Below are positions 38,194-47,069 of a DNA stretch of 63,735 nucleotides, piece by piece. Source of the DNA: a virus. The stretch is from positions 1 through 63,735 of the IMG/VR virus record IMGVR_UViG_3300045110_000325; one strand, given 5' to 3'. A program made the translations under genes and the position numbers. Under the pieces are notes generated by a model. The model was given only the letters and a program-made list of their open reading frames with translations, had not been told where the DNA came from and did no database searches. Within the stretch, counting starts at the first letter, position 1. The number at the start of each line of letters is the position of its first letter.

Positions 38194-39462
38194 TTATATC
38201 GCTAACGCGTTCTGGCCGAGGACGCCCAGCGTGGACGAGCCCAAGACGAACCCGCCCCACTTCGTCGCGGACTGCAGCGTGAACGTCACCCGCCACCGGG
38301 CGGGGCTCGCCGACCACTCGTGCTCGACGCCTCGGATGAACACGTCCCGTTGGATCGCCGATCCTGTCGGCGGGCGGCGGATGATCGTGATCCGATCCCC
38401 GATCTCCCGGGACAGCACCGCGGGCCACAGGTTGTCCGGGTCGCGCAGCGGCTCCACGGACAGCGCCGCGAACCGGTACTCCGGATCTTTCGACTGCGAC
38501 ACGACCCAGTTCGCGTAGGACAACGCCACCGAGTCCGTCTGCATGATCAGGTCGGACCGGTCGAACGAGCGGGTCAAGTTCGCGGTCTTGCTCGCCACGT
38601 CCTGCGCGACCTGCTCCGTCCCGCCGACCCGAGTCACCCTGGCGACGTTCACCAACTGCTCGTCGTCGTATTCCGGGACCACGTCCTGGTACTTCAACTC
38701 CCCCGCGTTGTCCCCGAAGGTCGCCTGGGAGGTCGCCGACCGCGCGTCGGTGAAGATCGCCTGCCGGTTGCGGAAGAACGCGCGCCCGCCGGAGTCGATG
38801 TAGAACTCCCCGAGTTCCGTGTCCGCCGTGAGTTGCAGCTCCTGCAGAGCGTTGCCCTCCAGCGTGGTCGCCTGCACCGTCGTGTTCCCGGTGGCCACCA
38901 ACCGGTCCTCGCTCGGCCAGTCCGCTGAGTTGAGAATCCGGTCGACCCGAGTGCCCGAGTCCTCGCCGGCTCCAACCGCGGCCCCGGCGGCGCGGTCCAC
39001 CTGCCCGAGCACCTTGAACCCGTCGGTGGCGGCGACCGTCGTCTCCGCGTACCGGGGCTTGGTGTATTCCGTGGTCCACGAGTCCGCGAAACCCCGCCAA
39101 ATGTTGTAGGTGACGCCGGCCCACGTCGCCCGCAGCCGCACCACCCTCATCGGGCGGACCTGCGTCACCCCGCCCGACACGTACGGCCCGGCCAGGTTCG
39201 ACGCGTCGAACCTGCGGTCGTCGTCGCGGAGCACCAACGACGCGTTGCCCGCGCCGTAGGAGACCACCGGGGACGACACCCGGTCGGAGCCGCGCCGGGT
39301 CGTGAAAGACCGCAGCCACGGGGTCACATCCGTGTACGCCTGGCCGTCACCAAGCGTGCCCGTGCCGAGGAGTCCCCGCGCCGAGTCGCCCAAGTGCAGC
39401 AACGTCCCCGACGACGCGCCGATCCCGAACCCGACCTCAGCGATGATCGTCGGCTGCTGCAT
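38194..39462 (-). CDS. Minor tail protein (distal tail/baseplate)
   Basis: A protein of 422 residues directly downstream of the tape measure (TGATG junction). It begins with a dit-like beta domain (TDVTPWLRSFTTRRGSDRV, RRFDASN, RVVRLRATW) and continues with hub-like segments (FFRNRQAIF, YSYAN-type strands, DRITIIRRPP). Position and layout fit the actinophage minor tail protein that forms the tail tip and contacts the cell. Confidence 0.7.
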   Translation of the reverse strand: MQQPTIIAEVGFGIGASSGTLLHLGDSARGLLGTGTLGDGQAYTDVTPWLRSFTTRRGSDRVSSPVVSYGAGNASLVLRDDDRRFDASNLAGPYVSGGVTQVRPMRVVRLRATWAGVTYNIWRGFADSWTTEYTKPRYAETTVAATDGFKVLGQVDRAAGAAVGAGEDSGTRVDRILNSADWPSEDRLVATGNTTVQATTLEGNALQELQLTADTELGEFYIDSGGRAFFRNRQAIFTDARSATSQATFGDNAGELKYQDVVPEYDDEQLVNVARVTRVGGTEQVAQDVASKTANLTRSFDRSDLIMQTDSVALSYANWVVSQSKDPEYRFAALSVEPLRDPDNLWPAVLSREIGDRITIIRRPPTGSAIQRDVFIRGVEHEWSASPARWRVTFTLQSATKWGGFVLGSSTLGVLGQNALAI

Positions 39463-42400
39463 CAGGGGCGGATCTTCAGCCGAATGCCGCCGTTGCTCCT
39501 CGCGTACGCCTGCAGCTCGTCGACGAGCTGCTTGACGTTCTGCACGCCATGCAGAACCAAGTCGCCGTGGACGACGACGCCTCCGCCCCCGCTTCTCGGC
39601 ACCACCGTCTCGCCCGCCTGGAAACCGTAGGTCCGCCCCGAGCGGCCGACGCCCATGATGTCCTCGGTGATCGGCCCCCCGCCGTGGTACCAGTGCGGGG
39701 AGCGCGACGACCACTTGGCGTACGCGTTGACCGGGTTTCCATACGAGCCCTTGATGTAACGGCCGGTGTACACAGCCTGCAGATACGGGTCGAAAGTCTT
39801 GTGGCCGCCCACTGTGGCCCAAGTGCTGTCCAGGAACTGGCCAATTCCGAGCGCGGAGCTTGTCGGGTTTTGGGCGGTGTTGCGGAAACCGGACTCGCCC
39901 ATGAGCAGCCTGTACGCGGCGTTCCACTGACCACCCGACCAGCCGAACATGCTCGCGAAGACCTGCTTCACCAACGCGGCGTTGCCTGACACGTTCGACT
40001 GCGCGCCCAGAGTCGCCGCGCCATCGCCGCCAGCACCCCCAGCGCTGCCGAGTGCCTTCTGCAGGCGGTCCGGCAGGTCGGACAACGCCCGCACGATGCC
40101 CTGGTACGGCTGGCCGGAGACGACCAGCGGGACCGTCGCCGACGGCCGCACCGGGCCGCCGCGAGCATAACCCCCGGCCAGCACGGCCTTGCGCATCCGC
40201 CGCACGGACTGATGGCCGCCAGCGGCCCGCACCTCCTTGGCGGTCCACATGTGCTCACCGGCGCTGGCCCAGATCGGCACGTCATCCGACGTGCCCGTCC
40301 CCGGGCCAGTGATCGCCCCGCCGGCCGCCTTCTTGCGGCCCGCCATGGCAAGCTCCTGCTTCACCAGGGACGTGGCCTGCGCCTTGGAGATGTGCGCCGA
40401 CTTCCACACGTGGTCGATGCGGGCATTGAGATTGTCGAAGCCGTGGATGGCGTCCTTCAACCCAGGCGTCGACACCTTGACCTTCAGGTCAGACGGGACC
40501 TTGAACATCTGCTCAAGCAGCTTGTGCGTCTCCGTCTTCGAGTACCCGGCCTGGATCGCCTGGTTCTCCAGATCCTTCTTCTGCTGCCGGAGGCTCGCGT
40601 TCACCACGTCAACGGACTTGCCGGCCGCCCTGTCGGCTTTCGCCTTCGCGTAGGCGGCGTCGACCGCGGACTGGAAAGCCGCGACGTTCTCCCGGCCCGC
40701 CGCGGTCATGATGTTCAACGAGTGCGACCCGACCTCGCCGGCCCGTTTCTGCGCCGCCGCGACGTTGCGCGCCGCGTCCGCGACCGCCCTAGCCGTGTCC
40801 TGCTGCGCCTTCGCGATGCCGCGCTGCGCCTCGGCGACCGCCCTCGCCGAGTCCTCATGAGCCTTCGTCAACGCCACCCGGGCGTCACGCGCGGCCCCGT
40901 CCGCGGACGTGACCGCTTTCTGCGCGGCGACCACCGCCGGGGTGGCGTTGACGCCCTCGCGCTCCACCTTGTTGCTCTCCCGCACCGCCTGGGCGCGTTC
41001 CCGCTGCGCGTCGGAAAGGCTGTCCTGCGCCAGCGCCAACGCCAAGATGGCCTCGCGGCGGTCCAAATCCGTCGACTTGGCGTCCTTGTTGACCTCCTTC
41101 AGCCGCTGCTGCGCGCGCAGCACCTGCAGAGTCGCCCCCTCCTCTGCGAGCAGAGCGTCGTCGACGGTCTCCTTCAAGTCCCGGAGCTGGCCGGCGGCGT
41201 CCCTGCGGGCCTGCGTCAAAGACCGCTGCGCCTCCCGCTGCCGGTCCTGCGCGCCGGTCAACGCCTCCTCCGCGGACCGCACCGACTCCGCGCCCGCCTT
41301 GTACGCGTCGCCCAGGGCGCGCTGCGCCGATGTGATCTGCTCCGCGCCCGAGGACTGCGCGTCCGCCAACGCCCGCTGCGCGTCGCCCACCTCCCGAGAA
41401 GCGTCAGCCGCCTCCCGGGACCGGTCGCCGAGCTGATGCAACGCCGCGTTCCACGCCGAAGTCGAGGACACCGCGTCCCGACCAGTCGAGGCGATCAGAT
41501 CCAGCCCCGACGCGTAGGCGCCAGCCGCCTGCTGGTTGTCCAGCAACACGCGAAGGCTCTTGTCGACAGCAGGGGTCAAGCCGAGGCCCAGCGCCTCCGC
41601 CGCGGCCTTCGCCTTCTGCGCGGTCTCGTCGAGTTTTCCGCTCAGGTTGCCGGCCGCGTCGGCGTGGGCGTTGGTCGCGCCCGCCGCGACCTTGTCGACC
41701 TCCGCCTTCTCCCGGGTCTTGTCCAACGCCTTGCCCGTCGCCTCAGACTCGCCGTGGATGCCCTCCTTCACCGCGTTCAACGCGTCCAGGCGCTCGCTGC
41801 TGACCTGCCCCGTCAACTGCAAGTGCGCCTGCTCCTGGCGGATCTGCTCGTCGATGATCCCGGTGACGCGCTTGCGCGCGTCGCCCTCGTTCAGGGTGGC
41901 GGCCAGGACATCCTTCGCCGCGATCCCGAACTGCGCCGCACGCTGGATGACCTTGTCCTGCGCGAGCGCCTGCGCCACGTACTCGCGGGTCGTCCCGCCG
42001 ATCGCGCCGCCGTCCTGCTCGATGGCGGCCGTCAGCGAGTCGATGTGGTCCTTGGCACGCTTCGACGCCGCCGCGAACAGGCCGACCCCGGCGGTCGCGC
42101 CCACAAGCGCGACACCCCACGGCCCGCCGAGGAACCCGGCCAGGCCGCCAGCGGCCCCGCGCAACTTGCCGACCGAGCTGGCCGCCGAGCCCATCGCGAA
42201 CTTGCCGCTCGCGGTCTGGGCGGCGACACCGGCCGTGGCGATCCCCGCCGCGGCCGCCTCCGCGTCCGCGCCGACGACCAGCAACGCCTTGCCCGTGCGC
42301 AAGCTGCTGATGCCCAACTGGTCCATCGCCGTGCGGACCGCGCCCACGCCCTTGCCCGCGACAACCAAGCCGACCAAGCCGAGGACAGCAGCCTTCGCGA

Positions 42401-43538
42401 CATCGTTGGACGCGATCGTGGCTATGCCCTTCGCGACCGCCTGAATCGCCGGAGCCGCGTCGACAAACGCCTTCGTCAGCTGCAGCTGGACGGGGAGCAG
42501 GCCAGCGCCAAGCTCCGCCTTGGCGTTCTCGAACTCGGCGGTGGCGATCCGCTGCTGGTTGGCGAGGCCGCCGGACGTGCGCGCGAAGTCGCCAGCCGCC
42601 GCGCCCGTCTGCTTCAAGATCAAGCCGTACGTGGCCTGCGCCTTGATCGCCGGGGTGATGTCGGCCTTGGTCTTCGCCAGGCCAGACCGCAGCGCCTCCT
42701 GCTCGACGGCGGCGGCGGTGATCGCGAACCCGAACCGCTGCAGCGGGTCGAACTCGCCGGCCAGCGCGGACTGCAACGCCCCGAGCATCTCCTCCGGCGA
42801 CGCGTTGTTGAAGCTCGCCAGGTCGCCCGCGGTCTTGACGAGCTGGATCGACATCTTCGCCGAAGCCTTGTCCGTCAACCCCAGGTTGTGGAACAAATTG
42901 CCAAAGTTGCCCGCCGCGGTGAGCGCCTGGTTCTGCGACTGGCCCAGCGACTTCGCCGCGGACTTGCCGAAGGCGATCACCGCGGTCGCCGAGTCACCGA
43001 AGACCACCCGGGTCTTGGAGGTGGTCTCGTTCAAATCGGACGCGGCCTTGATCGACTCGCCGCTGAGCTGGGCCATCTTGCGGAGCGCGCCGACCGCGAC
43101 GACCCCCGCGCCAAGCTTCCAAGCGGCGCCCGTGAGCGTGGCCGCCTTTGACTGCCTGTCACCCAGGTCGCTGACCGTCAAAGCGGCGCGTTTCTGCTCG
43201 CCGGTGAGCTTCGACTGGGCGGCCAGGGTGTCCCGGCTGGACGACGCGACGCCGCGCTGCGCCTTCGCCAACTGCTCCTCAGCGGCGACCAGCTGCGATG
43301 TCTTCGCCTTGCCTGACCCGCGCAGGTCCGCGAGTTTCGCCTCCGCGGCCCGCACGCGGCCGGACGCGTCCTTCTCCCGGTCCTGCGCCTTCGCCAGGTC
43401 CAAGGTGGCGGCCTCGAGCGCCTCCACCGACGTGGCCGCCGTCTTCGCCGCTCCGCCGAGCGTTTTGAGGTCTCTGGCCCCCGACGCCGCGCCATCGACC
43501 TCAAGGAGGAGCTGCAGCTTCTCGGTTGTCGTCCCCAC
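39462..43538 (-). CDS. Tape measure protein with lytic transglycosylase domain
   Basis: A protein of 1358 residues. Long coiled-coil runs with ADAQRALADAQ-type repeats, hydrophobic segments (GLVGLVVAGKGVG, VALVGATAGVGLFAAA) and a C-terminal soluble lytic transglycosylase domain (GESGFRNTAQNPTSSALGIGQF, with the catalytic Glu). It sets tail length; at about 1.5 Angstrom per residue the tail would be near 200 nm. The transglycosylase helps pass the cell wall during DNA entry. The largest gene in the window. Confidence 0.93.
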   Translation of the reverse strand: MGTTTEKLQLLLEVDGAASGARDLKTLGGAAKTAATSVEALEAATLDLAKAQDREKDASGRVRAAEAKLADLRGSGKAKTSQLVAAEEQLAKAQRGVASSSRDTLAAQSKLTGEQKRAALTVSDLGDRQSKAATLTGAAWKLGAGVVAVGALRKMAQLSGESIKAASDLNETTSKTRVVFGDSATAVIAFGKSAAKSLGQSQNQALTAAGNFGNLFHNLGLTDKASAKMSIQLVKTAGDLASFNNASPEEMLGALQSALAGEFDPLQRFGFAITAAAVEQEALRSGLAKTKADITPAIKAQATYGLILKQTGAAAGDFARTSGGLANQQRIATAEFENAKAELGAGLLPVQLQLTKAFVDAAPAIQAVAKGIATIASNDVAKAAVLGLVGLVVAGKGVGAVRTAMDQLGISSLRTGKALLVVGADAEAAAAGIATAGVAAQTASGKFAMGSAASSVGKLRGAAGGLAGFLGGPWGVALVGATAGVGLFAAASKRAKDHIDSLTAAIEQDGGAIGGTTREYVAQALAQDKVIQRAAQFGIAAKDVLAATLNEGDARKRVTGIIDEQIRQEQAHLQLTGQVSSERLDALNAVKEGIHGESEATGKALDKTREKAEVDKVAAGATNAHADAAGNLSGKLDETAQKAKAAAEALGLGLTPAVDKSLRVLLDNQQAAGAYASGLDLIASTGRDAVSSTSAWNAALHQLGDRSREAADASREVGDAQRALADAQSSGAEQITSAQRALGDAYKAGAESVRSAEEALTGAQDRQREAQRSLTQARRDAAGQLRDLKETVDDALLAEEGATLQVLRAQQRLKEVNKDAKSTDLDRREAILALALAQDSLSDAQRERAQAVRESNKVEREGVNATPAVVAAQKAVTSADGAARDARVALTKAHEDSARAVAEAQRGIAKAQQDTARAVADAARNVAAAQKRAGEVGSHSLNIMTAAGRENVAAFQSAVDAAYAKAKADRAAGKSVDVVNASLRQQKKDLENQAIQAGYSKTETHKLLEQMFKVPSDLKVKVSTPGLKDAIHGFDNLNARIDHVWKSAHISKAQATSLVKQELAMAGRKKAAGGAITGPGTGTSDDVPIWASAGEHMWTAKEVRAAGGHQSVRRMRKAVLAGGYARGGPVRPSATVPLVVSGQPYQGIVRALSDLPDRLQKALGSAGGAGGDGAATLGAQSNVSGNAALVKQVFASMFGWSGGQWNAAYRLLMGESGFRNTAQNPTSSALGIGQFLDSTWATVGGHKTFDPYLQAVYTGRYIKGSYGNPVNAYAKWSSRSPHWYHGGGPITEDIMGVGRSGRTYGFQAGETVVPRSGGGGVVVHGDLVLHGVQNVKQLVDELQAYARSNGGIRLKIRP

Positions 43539-43557
43539 CGTTGGCTACCCTCCTGAC

Positions 43558-43833
43558 ATGCGGACAGTCATGGTCGCTGCCGTCATCGCGTCAGCGACCC
43601 TTGCCCTCGGATGCCAAAGCAGCGACGACACGGCAGACAAATGCGCCGCCATCCGGCACGCCATCGTCACCGACAAACAGCAGGTCATAGACGCGATGCA
43701 GGCAGGGGACGAGATGTCGGCCGCGAGGGCGCGGGTCGACGTTGACGCCGACGCCCGCGCGGCGCGCGACCCCGCCGCGGTCGGCGGCGTCTGCGACATC
43801 GACGACCTGGTGGGACCAGGCGTGGGCCGCTAG
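43558..43833 (+). CDS. Antisense lipoprotein moron next to the tape measure gene
   Basis: A protein of 91 residues on the strand opposite to the whole late operon. A signal peptide with a lipobox (ATLALGC, about residues 14-20) predicts a lipid-anchored outer-face protein. The mature part is acidic with two more cysteines. It exactly fills the gap between the tape measure start and the chaperone end. A TACCCT box six bases before ATG suggests a leaderless mRNA. Lipoproteins that block tape-measure-mediated DNA entry (for example Ltp of phage TP-J34) make superinfection exclusion a good hypothesis. Confidence 0.65.
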   Translation: MRTVMVAAVIASATLALGCQSSDDTADKCAAIRHAIVTDKQQVIDAMQAGDEMSAARARVDVDADARAARDPAAVGGVCDIDDLVGPGVGR

Positions 43834-44272
43834 CCGGCCTGCGCCTGCGCCGCGTCCATCAGCAGGAACAGGTCCCGCCACGAGTGCTGACGGACAACAG
43901 AGGGCGGCCAGCCGAAACGGCGGACCGCCCACACCACTAAGTCGTCGCCGGTTCTCCCGGCTCCGATTTTGGGTCGACCACGGGCAGCCCGTCGACCCAC
44001 TCGATCGGCCGGTCGTGGTCGTCGACGAGCTCGAACGCGTCGACCATCTGCCGCGCGGTCATCGCGCCGACCCGCTTCGCGGCCTCGGCCTTGCCATGAG
44101 TCCGAGCGGAGAGCGCGGTGAGGATCGCCCGCGCATGCTTCGCCGTCTTGACCGGGGCGGTGACGACGAACCACCAGTCGTCCTCGACGGCGGCCTCGAT
44201 CTCGCACGTCTCGTCGACGGTGAGGTCTTCGGACAACCACGACTTGCCGTCGAGGGTGACACGGAACGGCAT
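43830..44272 (-). CDS. Tail assembly chaperone, frameshifted (gpG-T type)
   Basis: The long product of a -1 frameshift, 147 residues. Translation begins at ATG 44272, shifts at C CCA AAA (43973-43967) and continues in the -1 frame (KIGAGRTGDDLVVWAVRRFGW) to the stop at 43830. Two overlapping chaperones made in a fixed ratio before the tape measure gene are a hallmark of long-tailed phages. Confidence 0.75.
43937..44272 (-). CDS. Tail assembly chaperone (gpG-like)
   Basis: The zero-frame product, 111 residues, ending with GEPATT just after the slippery site. Composition (LDGKSWLSEDLTVDETCEIE, KHARAILTALSART) is typical of gpG-like proteins that coat the tape measure during tail assembly. Confidence 0.75.
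   Translation of the reverse strand: MPFRVTLDGKSWLSEDLTVDETCEIEAAVEDDWWFVVTAPVKTAKHARAILTALSARTHGKAEAAKRVGAMTARQMVDAFELVDDHDRPIEWVDGLPVVDPKSEPGEPATT
43967..43973 (-). promoter_or_regulatory. -1 ribosomal frameshift site CCCAAAA
   Basis: Read on the minus strand as C CCA AAA in the chaperone frame, a canonical X XXY YYZ slippery heptamer, ten codons before the zero-frame stop. Slippage extends the chaperone by 45 residues. Confidence 0.7.
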
Positions 44273-44446
44273 CTAGGCCACCGCCCACGTCGGCTCGCGT
44301 CCGCTGCCTTGGCAATGGACGCAGGTCACCTTGCGCACGCGACGGAAGGTGGCCAGCGAATCCAGGGGGGAATGACCCAGATAGGAGCCGTGGCCACCGC
44401 AATAGGAGCACCGGTCCCGGCCCAGCAGTCGGGTGAGCAACCTCAT
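44273..44446 (-). CDS. Small double zinc-knuckle protein
   Basis: A protein of 57 residues with CSYCGGHG and CVHCQGSG, two CxxCxGxG knuckles. An unusual addition between the tail protein genes and the chaperones. ATGA overlap with the upstream gene. Confidence 0.5.
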   Translation of the reverse strand: MRLLTRLLGRDRCSYCGGHGSYLGHSPLDSLATFRRVRKVTCVHCQGSGREPTWAVA

Positions 44447-44694
44447 GACTCGTCCAGGCGTGCCGTCAGGTCGGCGATACGCGCCCGGACCCACTCGGAA
44501 GCATTCCCGTGGCCATCTTCCAGCCACGAGATGAGCTGGTCCGCGACCTCATCCGGGTCAAGGCCCAGGCTGTGATGCGCAAGCGCGTTCACAACCGTCC
44601 CGACCAGCTCCGCGCGTTCGGTGCGTGGACGATACAACGCCATGTACAACAGGCGGCGCGTCTCATCCAGATCCTTGCTGATGCCTTCGTCCAT
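44443..44694 (-). CDS. Small helical late protein
   Basis: A protein of 83 residues, acidic and helical (RRLLYMALYRPRTERAELVG, DPDEVADQLISWLED). Position between tail tube and chaperones. Unknown. Confidence 0.45.
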   Translation of the reverse strand: MDEGISKDLDETRRLLYMALYRPRTERAELVGTVVNALAHHSLGLDPDEVADQLISWLEDGHGNASEWVRARIADLTARLDES

Positions 44695-44775
44695 CGGAGT
44701 CCTCCTGCGGTGTGCGGTGGTTGACCTCCGGCCGGCGACCACCGCTGAGCGCCGGCCGGAGGAGGGGAGAGCCGG

Positions 44776-45177
44776 CTATCCGACCTTCTGGAACGTCGTC
44801 GCGGCAGACCAAGCGCCGGAGCCCTCCACCGCGCCGTCGACCGCGGACTGGACGGAGAAGTCGACGAAACCTGTGCCGAACCAGTAGACGCCAGGCGCGA
44901 GCACGAAATCGGGGTAGATGTACAGCTTCCGGGCGATCCCGTCCACGGCCGCGCTGTACGTCTGAACCGTCGCGTCGTCCCACCAGAAGTCGAACGACCC
45001 CTGCGCGTCCGGCAGGCCGGCGACATAGACCTTGGAGCCGTCGCCGAACGCTGTCACCTCGGTCTTGTCAGAGGTCGCTGACATACTCAGCGACTTCACG
45101 AATGCGATCGGCTCGGCGGTCCCAGCCGAGGTCAGGTTCATGAAGACCCGACCGTTCCTACCTGCGCGCCTGGCCAT
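44776..45177 (-). CDS. Major tail (tube) protein
   Basis: A protein of 133 residues. FVKSLSMSATSDKTEVTAFGDGSKVYVAGL is the standard tail-tube strand pattern and VQTYSAAVDG etc. complete the beta sandwich. Short for the family and without an Ig-like extra domain. Located as expected, before the chaperones. Confidence 0.75.
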   Translation of the reverse strand: MARRAGRNGRVFMNLTSAGTAEPIAFVKSLSMSATSDKTEVTAFGDGSKVYVAGLPDAQGSFDFWWDDATVQTYSAAVDGIARKLYIYPDFVLAPGVYWFGTGFVDFSVQSAVDGAVEGSGAWSAATTFQKVG

Positions 45178-45189
45178 GAATCCTGCTCC

Positions 45190-46221
45190 TTATGCCGTGA
45201 CGGGTTGTTGGTCGAACATCCGCAGCAATCGGGCCGCGTGGTTGGCAAACGTCCGCTCGGAGACCGCGGCGCGGGCCTGCCGCGCGGCCTCGACGCGGTC
45301 CGCCGGGTGGTCCAGCCACCACCGCAGCTGCTCCCCCGCGTCCTCCGGGCCGGCGAACGTCGGCAGCATCGGGAACAGCTCGTCGCCCTCCGGGCGCGGG
45401 TCGCGCAGGTAGAAGCACCCCGTGGCCGCCAACTCGATCTCCCGCGGCCCGCAGGCCCAGCCGACCGCCAAGTCCTCAGTCTCGGCCTCGCGGCGGTAGA
45501 TGTTCACCGACGCTGACGCCGCCCGGTACAGGTCGACCGCGTCTGCGTTGTCGAAGCACCCGTCGATGTCATGGATGACGTGCCGGCGCAGCGGCGAGTC
45601 CTCGTCGAGGCCCATCCAGTTGCCCGCCAGCGCCACCCGCAGCCCGTCCAAACCCATGCGGTCGAAGAAGTCCACACGGGACGGGTAGCCGGTGCCGACG
45701 AACGCCAAGTCGGACGGCGCGGCCTCGCTAGGCCCCGGGCAATGGACCCGCTCCCGGTAAGCGTGAGGGGCGTACACGGTTGGGGTCAGCGTCTCGTACT
45801 CGGCGAGGTTCGTCGGGTCGTTGAGCAGCACCAAGTCGGCGTGCGGGGCCAGCAGGAGCTGCCGGCCCTCCTCGTACGGGCTCTCCGTGTTCAGAAGGAC
45901 GACACGAGTGCCGTTGCGGCGGGCCTGGTCCAACACCGCGGCGTCGGAGAAGAAAGCCGAGACGACGAACAGCATGTGCGGGCGGATCTTGAACAATGCG
46001 GCGGCCAGGCGGTCGGTGGTCAGCGCGACCACCTGCTCAGCAGACAGCGCCTTCTTGAACCCGTCCCCGGCGTCGATGTGCGCGGCGTCATAGAAACACA
46101 GCAGGTCGCCGAGGGGGAACTCGAGCACGTTCTGGCCGAGTTCCCGGAACGCCTCCACCCAGCCCGCGTAAACGTCCGCCACGGAGAACCCCGGTCCTGG
46201 CGCGACCGCGAGAATCCGCAT
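45190..46221 (-). CDS. CgeB-like glycosyltransferase
   Basis: A protein of 343 residues. The N-terminal Rossmann half (MRILAVAPGPGFSVADVYAGWVEAF-like) and C-terminal half (LAFVGTGYPSRVDFFDRM, SVNIYRREAE, ACGPREIELAATGCFYLRD) match CgeB/GT4-type transferases that use nucleotide sugars. The C-terminal EIELAATG-FYL segment is the donor-binding part. It sits between the tail-tube and head-completion genes, so a structural protein is the probable acceptor. Confidence 0.75.
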   Translation of the reverse strand: MRILAVAPGPGFSVADVYAGWVEAFRELGQNVLEFPLGDLLCFYDAAHIDAGDGFKKALSAEQVVALTTDRLAAALFKIRPHMLFVVSAFFSDAAVLDQARRNGTRVVLLNTESPYEEGRQLLLAPHADLVLLNDPTNLAEYETLTPTVYAPHAYRERVHCPGPSEAAPSDLAFVGTGYPSRVDFFDRMGLDGLRVALAGNWMGLDEDSPLRRHVIHDIDGCFDNADAVDLYRAASASVNIYRREAETEDLAVGWACGPREIELAATGCFYLRDPRPEGDELFPMLPTFAGPEDAGEQLRWWLDHPADRVEAARQARAAVSERTFANHAARLLRMFDQQPVTA

Positions 46222-46587
46222 TCAGAAGTCCTCGCGGGGCACGACCAGCGTTGTCGTCGCCACGTACGCCCCCAGCGACTCGACCCACGCGTAGGTCCAG
46301 CCGACGCGAGGCGTGGGCGTCGACCCGAGCGCCTGCTCGCACGCCAACACGAGCACGTCGAGGTCGTCCTGGGCCTGCTGAGCGTCGGCGGTGGTGTCCA
46401 CATACACCCGCACCGCGACGATCCACTCGTACGGCGAGATGCCCGCCGGGGAGACCGTGACCGCTTTCGGGCGGGGCAGGCTCGCAGGCAGCGGCTCATG
46501 GTCGAGCACCGCCGTCGCGCCCAACCCGCCGACGCCGACAAGCGCCGCGTGGACAGCGGTGCGAGCGGCCTTCGGGGTGGCGGTCAC
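46222..46587 (-). CDS. Tail terminator-like protein
   Basis: A protein of 121 residues, an alpha/beta protein (AVRVYVDTTADAQQAQDDLDVL, TYAWVESLGAYVATTTLVVP) in the position of the tail terminator between the gp10-like neck gene and the tail tube. Confidence 0.6.
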   Translation of the reverse strand: MTATPKAARTAVHAALVGVGGLGATAVLDHEPLPASLPRPKAVTVSPAGISPYEWIVAVRVYVDTTADAQQAQDDLDVLVLACEQALGSTPTPRVGWTYAWVESLGAYVATTTLVVPREDF

Positions 46588-47069
46588 CTGAATTGCTCCT
46601 CAAGGTATTTGCGCAGCGCCGCCTGGAACACGCCGGGCACCTTCGGGACGGCGGCGTCGACGGCCTTCGACCAGGTTCTCTTGCCACGGGTGCCTGGGTG
46701 ATGGACCTTGCGCCGGTAGCCGCCTGGAAGTCTCAACGCGTGCCGGCCCTTCGCACGGCGCTCGATCATGTGGCCGGCCGTGGGCGACTGCAGCAGATGC
46801 AGGGGGCCGGCAGAGCGGACCAGCATCATCCACGCGCCCTTCGGCTGCACAACCACGTCCACCCTCGCGCCGTCTTCTCCGACACCGGACAGGCGCATGT
46901 CCCCGCCCGAGTCACGTCGGACCGCGTCCCGGGCGGCGTCGCCGACCACAGCCGCCGCCTCCAGCAACGCCTTGCCCATCACCTCGTCCAAGCCGGCCGC
47001 CGCGGCGTCGACCTTCACGCCGAACTGGGCGATGACACGGGTTCGCCCGACGCTGCCTCGAGGCATCAC
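46584..47069 (-). CDS. HK97 gp10-like head-tail joining protein
   Basis: A protein of 161 residues. A helical N-terminus (LDEVMGKALLEAAAVVGDAARDAV) and a basic C-terminal half fit neck proteins of the HK97 gp10 type. ATGA overlaps with both neighbours. Confidence 0.6.
   Translation of the reverse strand: MMPRGSVGRTRVIAQFGVKVDAAAAGLDEVMGKALLEAAAVVGDAARDAVRRDSGGDMRLSGVGEDGARVDVVVQPKGAWMMLVRSAGPLHLLQSPTAGHMIERRAKGRHALRLPGGYRRKVHHPGTRGKRTWSKAVDAAVPKVPGVFQAALRKYLEEQFR

Noticed and set aside
40212-43151. Plus-strand frame of 979 residues
   Set aside because: Antisense of the tape measure gene; arginine/leucine-rich shadow typical of GC-rich DNA.
42520-43557. N-terminal part of the 437-residue plus-strand frame ending at 43,833
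   Set aside because: Most of it is antisense of the tape measure gene; only the part from ATG 43,558 has a signal peptide and lies in a free gap.
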